Positions 34,511 to 46,200 of a stretch of 64,000 nucleotides of DNA are shown here, piece by piece; positions within the stretch are counted from its first letter, which is position 1; each line of letters starts with the position of its first letter. The stretch comes from Narthecium ossifragum. Lineage: Eukaryota; Streptophyta; Magnoliopsida; Dioscoreales; Nartheciaceae. The translations under genes and the position numbers were made by a program. The stretch covers positions 7,707,166 through 7,771,165 of the forward strand of contig OY986967.1 in NCBI GenBank assembly GCA_963920575.1, in the 5' to 3' direction. The notes below the pieces were generated by a model that saw only the letters and a program-made list of their open reading frames with translations, had not been told where the DNA came from and searched no databases.

Positions 34511-34660
34511 GTCACGAAGAAGATCGATCCTTCTGGTGGAGAAGATCGATCTCCTTCGGTTGACAGGGCTGAGTTTTCTCCCATGTCACGATGAAAATTG
34601 ATCCTTCTGGCGGAGAAGATCGATCTCTTTCGGTTGACAGAGACGAGTTTTCTCCCAAGC
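34511..34660 (+). repeat. 74-bp tandem duplication
   Basis: GATCCTTCTGG begins copies at 34526 and 34600, each followed by GGAGAAGATCGATCTC, TTCGGTTGACAG and GAGTTTTCTCCCA. A related AGAAGATCGATCTTCT palindrome follows at about 34,665. Confidence 0.75.
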
Positions 34661-34789
34661 ACTAAGAAGATCGATCTTCTCTGGAAGAGAGATCGATCTC
34701 TTAGTGGCTGAGGGGTATTTTTTCAAGTGGCTTTTGCCCGCAGGGCTTTGTATGATGGTTTTCCTTATCGCCTTATACATGGTACATAT

Positions 34790-35977
34790 GTTTAAGCATG
34801 TTAGCCCTATAATAGGGGCAGTGGTGAACCGGGGGAGTGATGACTCTTAGGATGTTTAGAATAAACGGGCGGGTAGCCCTACAGCTTTTCTTAGCCTTGC
34901 ATACCGGCGTGCGCCGAGGGCTTTATCTGTGATGTTTGTGAGCTGTTGTTTGCAGGGATGCTTCCCGATATAGGTGTTGTAGTGGACTACTGGCAGTTGG
35001 TGGTGGTACCACTGCAACAGCTCCTAGACCTTACTTACATGTTCACCACCCCGGGGCGGCAGGGTGCCGTGCCCAGACCTTGTTTAATGTACCATCACAT
35101 ACTGTTGCATGCTTACCTGTATTATCCTGCGTGTGATCATAACATGCATTGTTTTGTGTATTAGTTGCATAAGAGTAGGACGCTGGTGATGGGTTGATCG
35201 CCGATCCAGGGCTTTCGGGTAGTCCGAATTTAGCTCTAGGACCGTTGCGGGTAGCTTGGTCCAGGACTCGATTTGTAGTATTCAGTCGATTTCAATGATA
35301 GGGTTAGATGACACGAATACATGTGGCTTGATGTTTAGAGGTCGTGTCGACTTCAAGTTGAATCTGAGGTGTAGCCGGTGTCCGGTGTTTTTGACTCTTG
35401 AGTAGAGGAGTTGCCTACTCAGTGGTGTCTCTTCCCGCCAAACAGTGTTCTGTGTCATGTTGAGAGTCTGTAGTGTTTGGGCCTGCGTTCACGGACTTCC
35501 GGAGGAGTTATGGGACCCTTGTATACACCTAGGTCTGACTTGGGGACGTCACTGTTGTGTTCCCTCCCTTGTGAGTGTCGTAGTGTAGTGTCCCTGCTGA
35601 GCTTAGTGCTCACTCCTACCCGGGCTGCGTTTCGTAGGTGCTGGCGCTAACTCTTCTTCGGTCGCCCCTACCGGGCATGCGTTTGGTGACGTGGCGGGGT
35701 CTGGCGGTGCTTGAGGAGCGGTGATCATCTACTTATACCCTTTTGCTTAGTTAGCCTCTTACGGGAGAGAATTGTATAACTTTTACCATATTGAGGATTT
35801 GTAATATATTTAGTTTCAGTTTTGAGGTTTGTGATTGTTTGTTTAATACAGGATGATTATGAATTGCTAGGGAGACCACTATGATTAGAGGGAAACATCG
35901 CCAAAATTTCCGCAGTAGGTTAGGTTCCGATTCGCGTTACCCGGCCCGGTTGGGCCTACGCGGGTCGGGGCGCGACA
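34790..35977 (+). mobile_element. LTR of the CGCGACA family
   Basis: Ends GGGTCGGGGCGCGACA at 35977 and shares block order with the copies ending at 29623 and starting at 29810 (CACCACCCCGGGGCGGCAGG, TTTAGAGGTCGTGTCGAC, CACTCCTACCCGGGCTGCG). It has no coding. The 5' limit near 34,790 is approximate, and no flanking duplication was found for CTCCG at the 3' side. Confidence 0.55.
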
Positions 35978-36264
35978 CTCCGGGCTTATCTTTAAAAAAA
36001 AAAAAAGCATGCTACGAGAAGCAACCCCGACAAACAAAACTAACAATACAACATGCTATTTACACACCCAAGGAGTCGTCAGTCTCTCGGTTCACCATTA
36101 CCGCTCATTATGGGGCTAACATGCTTAAGATATGTACATGTTATAAAGCGGTAAAGAAAACTGCATATACAAAGCCTCGCGGGCAAGATCCGATGAAAAC
36201 ACCCCCTGTGACCAAAATGATCGATCCTTTCTTTCCAAGATCTTCTTTGCAAACAGAGAGTTCT

Positions 36265-36423
36265 ATCCCTGTCAAGCCAAAAAGGATCGATATGAGTAGT
36301 TTAGATTTAACTAGTTAAGTCTAAATTAAGAAGTTAAATCTAATAGTAAGTAGAAACTATATATTAAATTAGTTTAACTATAAATTAAACTAGTTTAGAT
36401 TTCCTTTTTGGTTTGACAGGGAT
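36265..36423. mobile_element. small foldback MITE-like element
   Basis: The arm ATCCCTGTCAAGCCAAAAAG at 36265 is mirrored by ATCCCTGTCAAACCAAAAAG (reverse complement, ending 36423). The interior repeats TAGTTTAGATT-type words in both directions. The total length of about 159 bp and the AT-rich palindromic body fit a MITE; no target duplication was identified. Confidence 0.6.
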
Positions 36424-37253
36424 GGAAAAGAAAAGAAGCTATAAATTAAACTAGTTTAACTTAATCTAAAGATAGATCTAAACTAATTATACCTAGAATA
36501 AATATAGATTAACTCAAAAGTAATCCTAAGTTAATATACCGGAAAATAAATGAACAGATATCATTAGACCATATTAACTAGGCTAATCTAGGAAAACAGT
36601 AAAGAAGAACATTAATTAAATCGAAAGATCTTCATTAATAAAAACAACTTACAAGTAAAACATGAACGTAGAAATCTATGCTCATAGGCTGGTTACAATG
36701 TTGTCAGAGCCTCTACAATAGTGAAAGGAAAGTTATTTATCTCTAATGAACTAATAATTGCTCCCGTCTTTTGTGGTTACGACGCAAGTGTAGGAGATCG
36801 TGTTGTAACCGTGCCGTAACTGATCCTTCTACGTTCAGTTCTAGGTTGGTGATCAGACATGACTGATGATCCTTCATTGCACACGTCATGATTTCGTCGG
36901 ATTACTTATCGTTCCTTGTCAATGTCATACTTGCATGTATTTTATGACCTTAATTGGCACATGTTTTAATTACTTCTGGACAATAGCTTCAATTGGTTTG
37001 TTTCATCATGACCTTGATCGATCATCTTCTTTTATATGTTTCATACTTGTCTTTGGCATTTGACTTCATGGCTTATGGACGAGGCGTCATGTCTACACAT
37101 ACATATATAATCGTCCATTTGACCCGGTTTACATGTGGACGATGAAAGCATGTCGGTCATTGCTATTTTGGTTACGTGTTCATTAATAATTGTTTTGGCT
37201 AACAGCTGCGACATCGAACTCTCGTCACTCGTACGTCCATCGATCGATCTCCC
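36424..37253. other. upstream region of neurochondrin, no gene
   Basis: AT-rich DNA between the foldback element and the proposed neurochondrin start. It should contain the promoter and 5' leader (a CTCTATCTCTCTTTC tract lies at about 37,276). No coding frame is supported, and no TATA box is clear enough to call. Confidence 0.4.
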
Positions 37254-40200
37254 ATGGTTAAACCCTAGAACCCCTCTATCTCTCTTTCTACTCCACTCCC
37301 TTCTCTTTCTTGATCCATTCCGAATTGAACTCTAACCCTTTGTTGTCAGGACTCACCCACGCCCGCTTTAGAGGAATGCTTGAAGCTCCTTGGAGGGGCG
37401 CGCGACGAGCAGCGCCTCGCCGGCCTCCTCCTCGCCGCCAAGTTTTTGAAGTCCGACGACCCGCAGTCCATCCTCAAGGTACATGATGCCGTCGGGCCCC
37501 GCTTTCTCGACCGCCTCCTCATGACTGGTAACCATCTCCACCGAGAGCCCATTCTGATTGGTTTTGAATAGAGTAGTTTACTGGGTGGTGGTTTGCGAAG
37601 GGATGGGAAATGGGAGTGATAATGAGAAGGGGGAGGAAGAAAGGGTGGCGTATTTGAGGCTCGCGGTCACGGTGATTGCGGCGTTCTGTCGTTTGCCGGT
37701 GATTGCGTCGTCGAAGGAGATGGTCGCTAGGGTGCCCGTCATCGCTGAGATCATATCGAAATCGTAAGGCTTCTTGGTTTTTCCTTTTCTTGGATTTTTC
37801 CTATTAACATTAGCTTGGAACGGGAAGGAGATGATTTAGATTCTTGGACTGTTGGAATGGCTGGACTCCGTTTGAAGTTAAAGTGATATTTAAGGGTAAT
37901 ATGTAGGGCATTCATGCTTAGGTGCTATCATGAATGTTCTGCTGCTTCTTTGTCTTTAGGGTAAATTACAGTTTTGGGCCAGTCTGCGGCAAGTGTCGTT
38001 TGAGGCCCTATAGTTTCAAAACTTTTTAAATAAGACCTGACATTTGAATTTCGTTTCAAATAAGGCCCTAGGTGTCGACGCCATCCCATTTCCCTCCTAG
38101 GTTTTAACAGTCATGGTCGTTGGGGGTTAAGGCTTACATGCTCATGTTCGTCCCCCTTTAATCGTCCTCTTCCGGTTGCAAAATTCCTTCACGACGATAC
38201 TTCAACCAAAAAGAATCTGGTGTCAGATACCAAAAGGGAAGCGGTAAAAATTCTGACAATGACCACGACAGTTAAAAGTTAGGAGAGAATGGTCACATGA
38301 TGTCATGTGACCCATTTGTCACCCATTTGTCGCCAATTCACATGACGATGTCGGCGTTTAGGGCCTTATTTGAAACGAAATTTAAACGTCATGGCTTTAT
38401 TTGAATGTTTTGAAACTATAAGGCCTCAGACGAAACTTGACGCAAACCACATGACCAAAAACTGTAATTTACCCTTGTCTTTACATTGTTTGTTGCGTTG
38501 CTTCTTGGGGCATTTTTTTTCCCTTTCCAATCATCATAAAAAAACTACATCAGACAAATTAAGACTTGTCTCGGTTGTCTCCTTGAACCTTGTTTGTTTC
38601 TTGATTTTTTTAGATCATAACATTCGCTCGATTGCCTACAGGTTGGACCCCGATGTATACGAGGAATGCTATGAAGTTTTAGTATCGGTCGTTGTAGCTT
38701 CTGAAAATTATATCAGGGTATTCTATGAACCAAGAGTAATGAAAATGCTTGCTCCAAACATATCTAATCTCCATGAAGGTACTTTTTTGTGTCTCTTTGT
38801 GCCTTTTAAATTTTAGGTGGAGTTCTTTATATATTTTGTGTTAGGAAATCTGGTGCAATGAACTTAAGATCCCTGTCACTTGGTGCTGCCTCTATGCTTC
38901 TAAGATACTTTGAAAAGTTTGTAAACTCTAACATTAGTATGACTTAATCCTTTTCATCTGTGCGGTAACTGTTTGCCATCATGTGAAGGTTCTCGAGCAC
39001 TAGAACTTGCCATAAGGCTTTTGCAGCTAATTATAAACAAGCTCCCGATGAATATTGCGGATATGGATTACTTATCAGGGATATCGTGCATGGTATGCTT
39101 TTAGGCACAAGTGACTTGGTGTCTGTCATTTCAAGTTCTTTGAGTAGGCATTTCTTTCTGCTTGCTTTGTGTGTATTATCTTCCTAGGTTGGACTTGACT
39201 ATCCTAAGCGTGATGCAGGTGGTCTCCATAGCTAGACAGTTTGGCTTACTGCACAATGCTCTCAAATTTGATGCATTGCACATCTTGACGACCCTTCTAT
39301 CCTCCAACAATGAAGTAAGACAGTTTTCCTATAATTGTTGAAAGCATAAGTTTTATACAACATTGAGATTTCATGTACTTAAGTTTGCCGTTGAATTATG
39401 CTCTCTCAACCAGTTATTTGAAGATTTTTCCTTTCTTACCCTCGTTTCTCAATGCAATTATCTATGAGTTGATGAAGGATGACCCTTGTATTCATGGCAT
39501 TTTTGTATAATATGAAACATTGCAACATTTTTGTTTCTACATTTTTTAGGAAGCATTGTTATCAAAATGCAATAAAGAAAACGAGGAGTTGGGGAATTGG
39601 ATAAGAATTGATGTTCTTCATATATATCATGATGATTATGCCTTGGGACTTGAATGGTGAAATATTCAAAGATAATTTCAGTGCCTCTGCAGGAGGTTGT
39701 CTCACTTCCTAATTCTTTGGATTAAATTTGTGAACTATTTTGGTGGTTGACTCAATTGAAAGGATTCTGATACTAGGGTTAGGTACTAGTTAAACATTGC
39801 TACTGGGTTGATCACATATTCTTTTGATTATGCCTCTTGTATGATAATGCAAGTAATGTGCATGAAAATAAACTAGGAACTTGAGTTAAATGGCAGGATT
39901 GTTGTTTAACACCTGTTGATAATGAATTACCACGCAAGGAGAACATTATAGTTGCTAGAGGTTTCTAGGTTATGGTTGTTAAACACCTGTTAATATCAAC
40001 ATGCATGTGATGCTTGACCATCGCTTTTCATAGCCATTAATTTAGAGAGTTCTCATTTTGATGACCTCCTTGGCAAAACAAAAAGGCTTGTTGGATGGCT
40101 CGAACCAACTCTACCATCTTTGAACTGCAATTTACTATCTTACTGCTGCCAATGATATGTCAGATGACTAAATTGATGTATGCAAATTGTATCTCTGCGG

Positions 40201-43200
40201 GCATACCATTGTGGTTGATTTAATATGACATAGGAAGCATTTCGGAACAAATAATTTCCAACTAGGCTTGATAAAGCCAGATAATGACATTTAGGATATT
40301 GCTTGATGGTTATGGACCTTATGGTTAGCCAACTTTGTATGCTTGTTGGTGGCAAGTGTCAGATCCTTGTATGGGCAAACCATGGCATGGTGGTGTCATG
40401 ATGATGGCGAAGACTCTGTGAGAAGACAGTGCAAATGGCACTTGCATTGAATGATAGATGTTGGCACAAGGCCAGAACAGGGTGCACGGGTGCTTGGTGC
40501 CCTGGGAGAGGGGTGGGGGTAATGGGCTAACGGGTGGGCTATAGCTAGACCTGCAAATGGGTGCAAAACTGCCGAGCGTGCAATGAATTTGCGAACAGTT
40601 GGTGCTGTCTGAACCAGACCAGTGATAGATGGTATTTGATGTCCTCTCCTTTATGGCATGGTTTTAGAAGTAGCCAGGAAGAGAAGATCGATGTAGGGAG
40701 GTTGTTGGCCAAGTATGAGAGCGCTTTGTGCCGGAGAGATTTCAGAGAAAAGTGAAGTCAAAGAATGTCTATGCACTGATTGAAGTTCCCTGTGCCCATG
40801 ATGTGGGTCGTAAAGGATTCAATCTTTGTCTTTGTGAGCCTCTTCAAGTAATTAAAGCTTGGGATGATTTGCTCAGCCTCTTATTGTGTTAAGGATCCGA
40901 GGGGCTGACTAAGTATCAATATACTTGGTGCCATCAGAGCTGCTAAAAATTCATAGTGAATCAAGCCCTGTGACAGCAAGGAATGTTTGAACCCCAAAAG
41001 GGTGGGCCATCGAGTAGAACAAATCTCTGGTCTAGAAAGGTCGCTTTCTTACTTCACTTTCTCCTCGAGTTTCCAGTGTTGTATTCAACACTATTGGGTA
41101 GTTTAAATCAAGGAGCATTGTACTTTGCTAGGTTTTGTTTCCCTCATACCATCATACCAACAACTTATTCCCATCTCATCCAACGGTTCAGATTGTTAAT
41201 AAAATGCTGACTAGGATTCAGATGCTAAAGATTTTGTATGAGATTGAGACAAATCTAAGCCATTGGTATGATGGTATGAGGGAGACAAACCCCACTTTGC
41301 TATACTTGTTATGATTTGAGTGATATATAATATGGATGTTACGATGTCCTACAAGGTGAGGTTAGAACCTGTATGTACTGTTTGGTTTCGCCGTAAATAT
41401 CTCCGCACATCAGATGATTGTCACAGAGATGAGAATGTTGATGCCAATGGATAGCAAAATGCTTGGGAGTTGCACCCGTGAAGGGCGAGTGGCACTGTTA
41501 TGGTTTTGTATGCCATATAGACTGCACTTAAAAATGCTATAAGATGAAGCTGTCTTATATGCTTGTATGGTTCGGGTTTCCAGTAAATTCTGACCACATT
41601 GATGTAACAGAAACAGAGATCAACAGACTAGTATTGGCATTAATGGGTAGCAAAATGCTTGACATTGGACGTAGAGTTCTTAACTATTTATGACTGTGCA
41701 CCAACTATATAAGGAGGTCTACTTGGAAGAGTGGCTTGGAATTATATGGACTGGGTGACTTAAAGGGAGAAAACATTGGGAGTTTGGCCAATACTTGATA
41801 GGCACTACAAATGATGACGAATGCCTACCTGCCACCTGAATTTGAACATGCATGAGAGGACTGTTATATTCTACAGTTTTGCTGTGGTGGTGCTTTTTTA
41901 TTACATGCGGTTTTGTATGAACTTTGGTTCGATATCTAAACCCAGAATATTTGATTTCAATGAATGGTAGAAAGACCCATTGCTTGGTATACTTCCTTAA
42001 AAAGAATTCACGACAAGAACCTAATGTTGATGCTCGTTCTTTTGTCTATTGCCCTTTGATGGTTAAGTGCATCTTTTAAATTACTTTGCTCTCTTTTGTG
42101 CTTTCTATTCTGTTTAGTTCTTCGTCCAATGAGAAGATTCCGAGCTTTTCATTAGTTGCGTGGATAAAATTTTTTGCACCAAGGGCTGCCATATATCACT
42201 CATCTTTAGTTCCTTACATTTTTGTTTGAGTAGATATAAACATTCATGTTGCATTTTTCTCCTAGTAGGGTTCAACTGCTTGCTACACATCTACATATCA
42301 TGGCCAGACAAGCAACCAACTAATTATGTCATCATACATTCTTATTGTTCGCAGTCACTCTACGATGCTCTAAGGACAATGCCAGATAACACATGGCGAA
42401 ACTACGTACAAGCTGGCATTATGGAGATATTACAAAACCGTGTCGGTATGTTGTTTATCTTATTGCTATTCTGATTATTATGTAGACATCTTACGTTAAT
42501 TGGCTACATGTACTTCCAGTACCATGTTGGTTAGGACTCCTCATCTCATGAACTTCCAGTAACCAGCTGCCTCCTTTTAGGCTCATGCTAGTTTTCATTT
42601 TTATTCTTTCTCATGATCTTTAATGATATATCTAATATTTTGGTGAATGAAGCCTTTCACTGATTGTGTGGTTAGCTACTTCATCGAATAAAATTATATT
42701 GGTCCTTTAAGTCATTGCTTAATACCTTCACGAAAGTATGGCATGAACATAATATACCAAGAAAGGAGAATATGACTGTTAGCCATTTGATTTTGCAACT
42801 ACGTAGGTAAAAGCTTGATATGTTTGCATCATGGTTTATGATCTTGTCCTTCTATGCGTAGTTTCTTCTGAAAAGCTTCAGGCTCTTCTTCTGGCCGAGT
42901 CAATGATGTCTATTCTTGGAGAGAACTGGATTCTTGAACAGAGTAAATTGCATGATCATCATCATCCGTTGCCTATTGACAAGTATGGATCGCATCTTCT
43001 ATGGTTCATACCAAAACTCTCTATGTGGTCTACTTTGTTAATTTTACTTCTATGAGATGCTTGTAGGGGTTTGTTGCTTGTACTCGAGTCTGCAAGGGTT
43101 GAAGTTGCTGTTTTGCTCAATGAGCTTGGCTACTTGAAATTTGAGGCTTCCAGGAGTACCTCATCGACTGCAGAAACAATTGCTTTGAAGCAACGAAATC

Positions 43201-46200
43201 TGGCAATATCATTTTCACTGATAGAGAAGATAATTAAACTTGTCTCAAATGCTTCTGGAGTAGAAGGTACGCATATTAGGTTCTTTTTCGCTTATCTGCT
43301 TTTGTTGCTGCTTCTATAAAACTTGAAATGAACTTTGGAGTAGATATATGTACCGCAATTCAAGATTTAGGTTCATAATATTTTTGAGCTTTACTTGTTG
43401 CCAATGGTTTACCTGAAAAATCAAATTGTCACAAAAAAGTCTGACATAAGAGAGTTATAATGCACTGACATAAGGATTTACTGAACACCCACTGTTTCTA
43501 GGTTCTACTATAATCTTCTGGCTACAATGTCTTAGGAGCTTATTGTTTATTACATATTGTTTGAAGGAAATTTTTGCTTCAAAGGTTGGTTTTTTATGCC
43601 TTTGTTTTTGATGCATTGTCATGAAGCCTTTCCATGATGAATAAGCACGAGTTGGATGATTATAAATTTGAGGGGAAGATCATTTTTTCAAATCTGGAAT
43701 GCGGATACTGTTATAGTTCCTGTTTAGGTGGGGTAGGTTGCAGGTGTGACCTATTGATTTCACTACGATGAGATTTCTTTTAGAGTTGAGGTCAGGTTTT
43801 TTTTTGGTAAGGTTTATTGAGGGAAATATTGAGATTCCCATGCCGGCAGCTCTTGTTGCTGGCCTTTGACCGGCATATTAAGTTCTGTCATTTGGCACAG
43901 CTCTTGTGCTGCCGGTATGGAGGGGTAAGAGTAATTGTGTGAATTAGAGAGGAGTAGAGGAGAAGAGGAGAGTATAGGAGATGAGTTATAGGAGAAGAGA
44001 AGTGGAGAGGAGGAGAGAAGAGGGAGGCAGATTGACATCTGGGGAGAGGTTCAGAGGAGAGATGGGGCGGTGCTGTGATCAGAGGGTAGGCTATAGGTTC
44101 TATTGCTTTATCTAGAGTTTAAGATTAACGGTGTTTTGTTAAGACCATAAGACCTGATCGCATGTCTGGATATACTTGCTAAGTATCGTGCCTGCAATTT
44201 TCTGGCATGATGTGTCAGGCATGCCCACACAGTGATTCTGCCAACACATCAAACCATTTGTTGAGGATAATGCTCCTCCATGCCAAGGATTATTGTGGTG
44301 GTCTCTAACAGGCATGATATGAGCCGATGAGCGTGACACATGCCGTCATAAGTTTGTATTAGCTTTATTCTACATTAATACATGTAGTGACAGGGTTTGT
44401 GCCGCTACAATCACAGTGTCAGTAATTTACCTGCACCATACGTATCGGTTCATGCTGGATTACAATCCCTGCTCCACACAGTGCATTTACCTTTTGTGAT
44501 CATCGATGCAAGTTGAATAATAACTTGACCAAGGATTGTCTCTTCTCAGTGGGGCACAAAAAAATGTTGCTATTGATAGGGTGAGAAGATTGTGAGTTAT
44601 CAACATGATCACTAATGGGTAGTTCTAATAATCTTAGGTTGGTAAGGGAGCAGACATGGATGCACAAATGAGTTATAAACAAGGATTAGTTCCATATTTT
44701 CCTGGGGCTGGTGACTAGGAAATTATATAACAATAAATTGATGTGTAATGCCGAATTCGTATGCCATGCGATATGAAAAGTTCTCAAACTATGTGTGACA
44801 GTGTTATTATAAACCCTATATGGATGGGTATGGCCCAGCTGGAGTTTTTAATTAGGCTTTATCTTTGTTGCCTTCTAGTTAAGTAAGCTTAGGAGATATT
44901 TGTGGGTTCTATTTAGCCCAATGTTAGAACGAGGATGAAGGTGTTAGTTTTCCCTTAGAAAGGGTTATCATTGTCCTTGTTTGGTAAGTTGGATGAGGAA
45001 TGGTCGCAAATAGGACAATGTCTCTAGTACACGTGGAAAATATTGGCTTAATCATGCTAGGTGAAATCATAGAGTACCCCAATAAATGTAGATCTATAAA
45101 TTTGAATCCAAATAACTAGGAAAATAGAGTAAAAAAACACAAGGATCTTTTAACGTGGAAAACCCCAAAACTGGTTAAAAACCATGAGCCCGTATTGTGG
45201 ACCAAACCAACTATGCACTATATGGGGAGTTTTTACTCAACAGCATTTCTTACAACTCTAAGAGCAATGAAATCACATTCTTTGTTGTTGTCCTCCGTTG
45301 ATAGCTTGTTTGCTAGCTTGTTTTAATGTCCTTTTTCCTATGTTGATATAGCTTTATGTGGAAGATTGCAGAGTTTACCCCATATACCAATAAAAGCCTA
45401 GCAGTGTAGCACTGGGGATGCAAATAATAGTTGTCCATGATGAAATGTCCATTATCTCACTTTTATCATATGCGAAAATTAAGGTATGAATATGTTAGTC
45501 TAGCAGTCATAGTGGGCGGATTTGGTTGCAAGAAGTGAGAGCAAGTACTTCATAGAAACTCAGTCCTAGGAAATACCTTTTGAGAATTAAATGCCATTTA
45601 TGTTGTTTGTTTGTTAATGCGGAATGTGGACGGATAGCTTGATTTGTTCAAGCGAACGTATTATAGTATCAGTTTTGCGCACTGACTGGGCACTATCAAT
45701 AGAGAAGTTGCTTGAAAATTTCTAGAGAAAGAACTAGAATATTGATTGAGAAGGATGCCCATATAAATATAGGGCTACAAGGCTCAGCTACTAACTACTA
45801 ACAATAAATAACCCACTGCCAATTACTAGCAGTAAATAAGCTACTACTAACTACTAGCAGTAAATAAGCCACTACTAACTACTAGCATTAAATAAGCGAC
45901 TGCCAACTACTAAATCTTAATATCTGCCACTTAAGTGCTGACTTGAACAACAATCTATGAGTTGCTGACATGTCACGCTTCTGCATTAGTGAGATTTTCT
46001 AGGAAGTCACTTCTATTGACACTTCTAGCAACCAATCAATAGAAGTGGGGGGCTTCTCTAGAAGTTTTTCTTTCCGTATCTCACTTCTTGCAACGAAACA
46101 AGGCCAGTACACAAATGTCAAGTTCAATACAACTGCAGAATTTCAACTCTTTTGTAACGTTTAAGGTACAAATGGAAGACAGGAATGGAAGGCAAATGCG

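Noticed and set aside
38370..38816. 148-codon frame overlapping neurochondrin
   Set aside because: It runs from the end of the MITE through intron into exon 38642-38778. Only the exon part is real coding.
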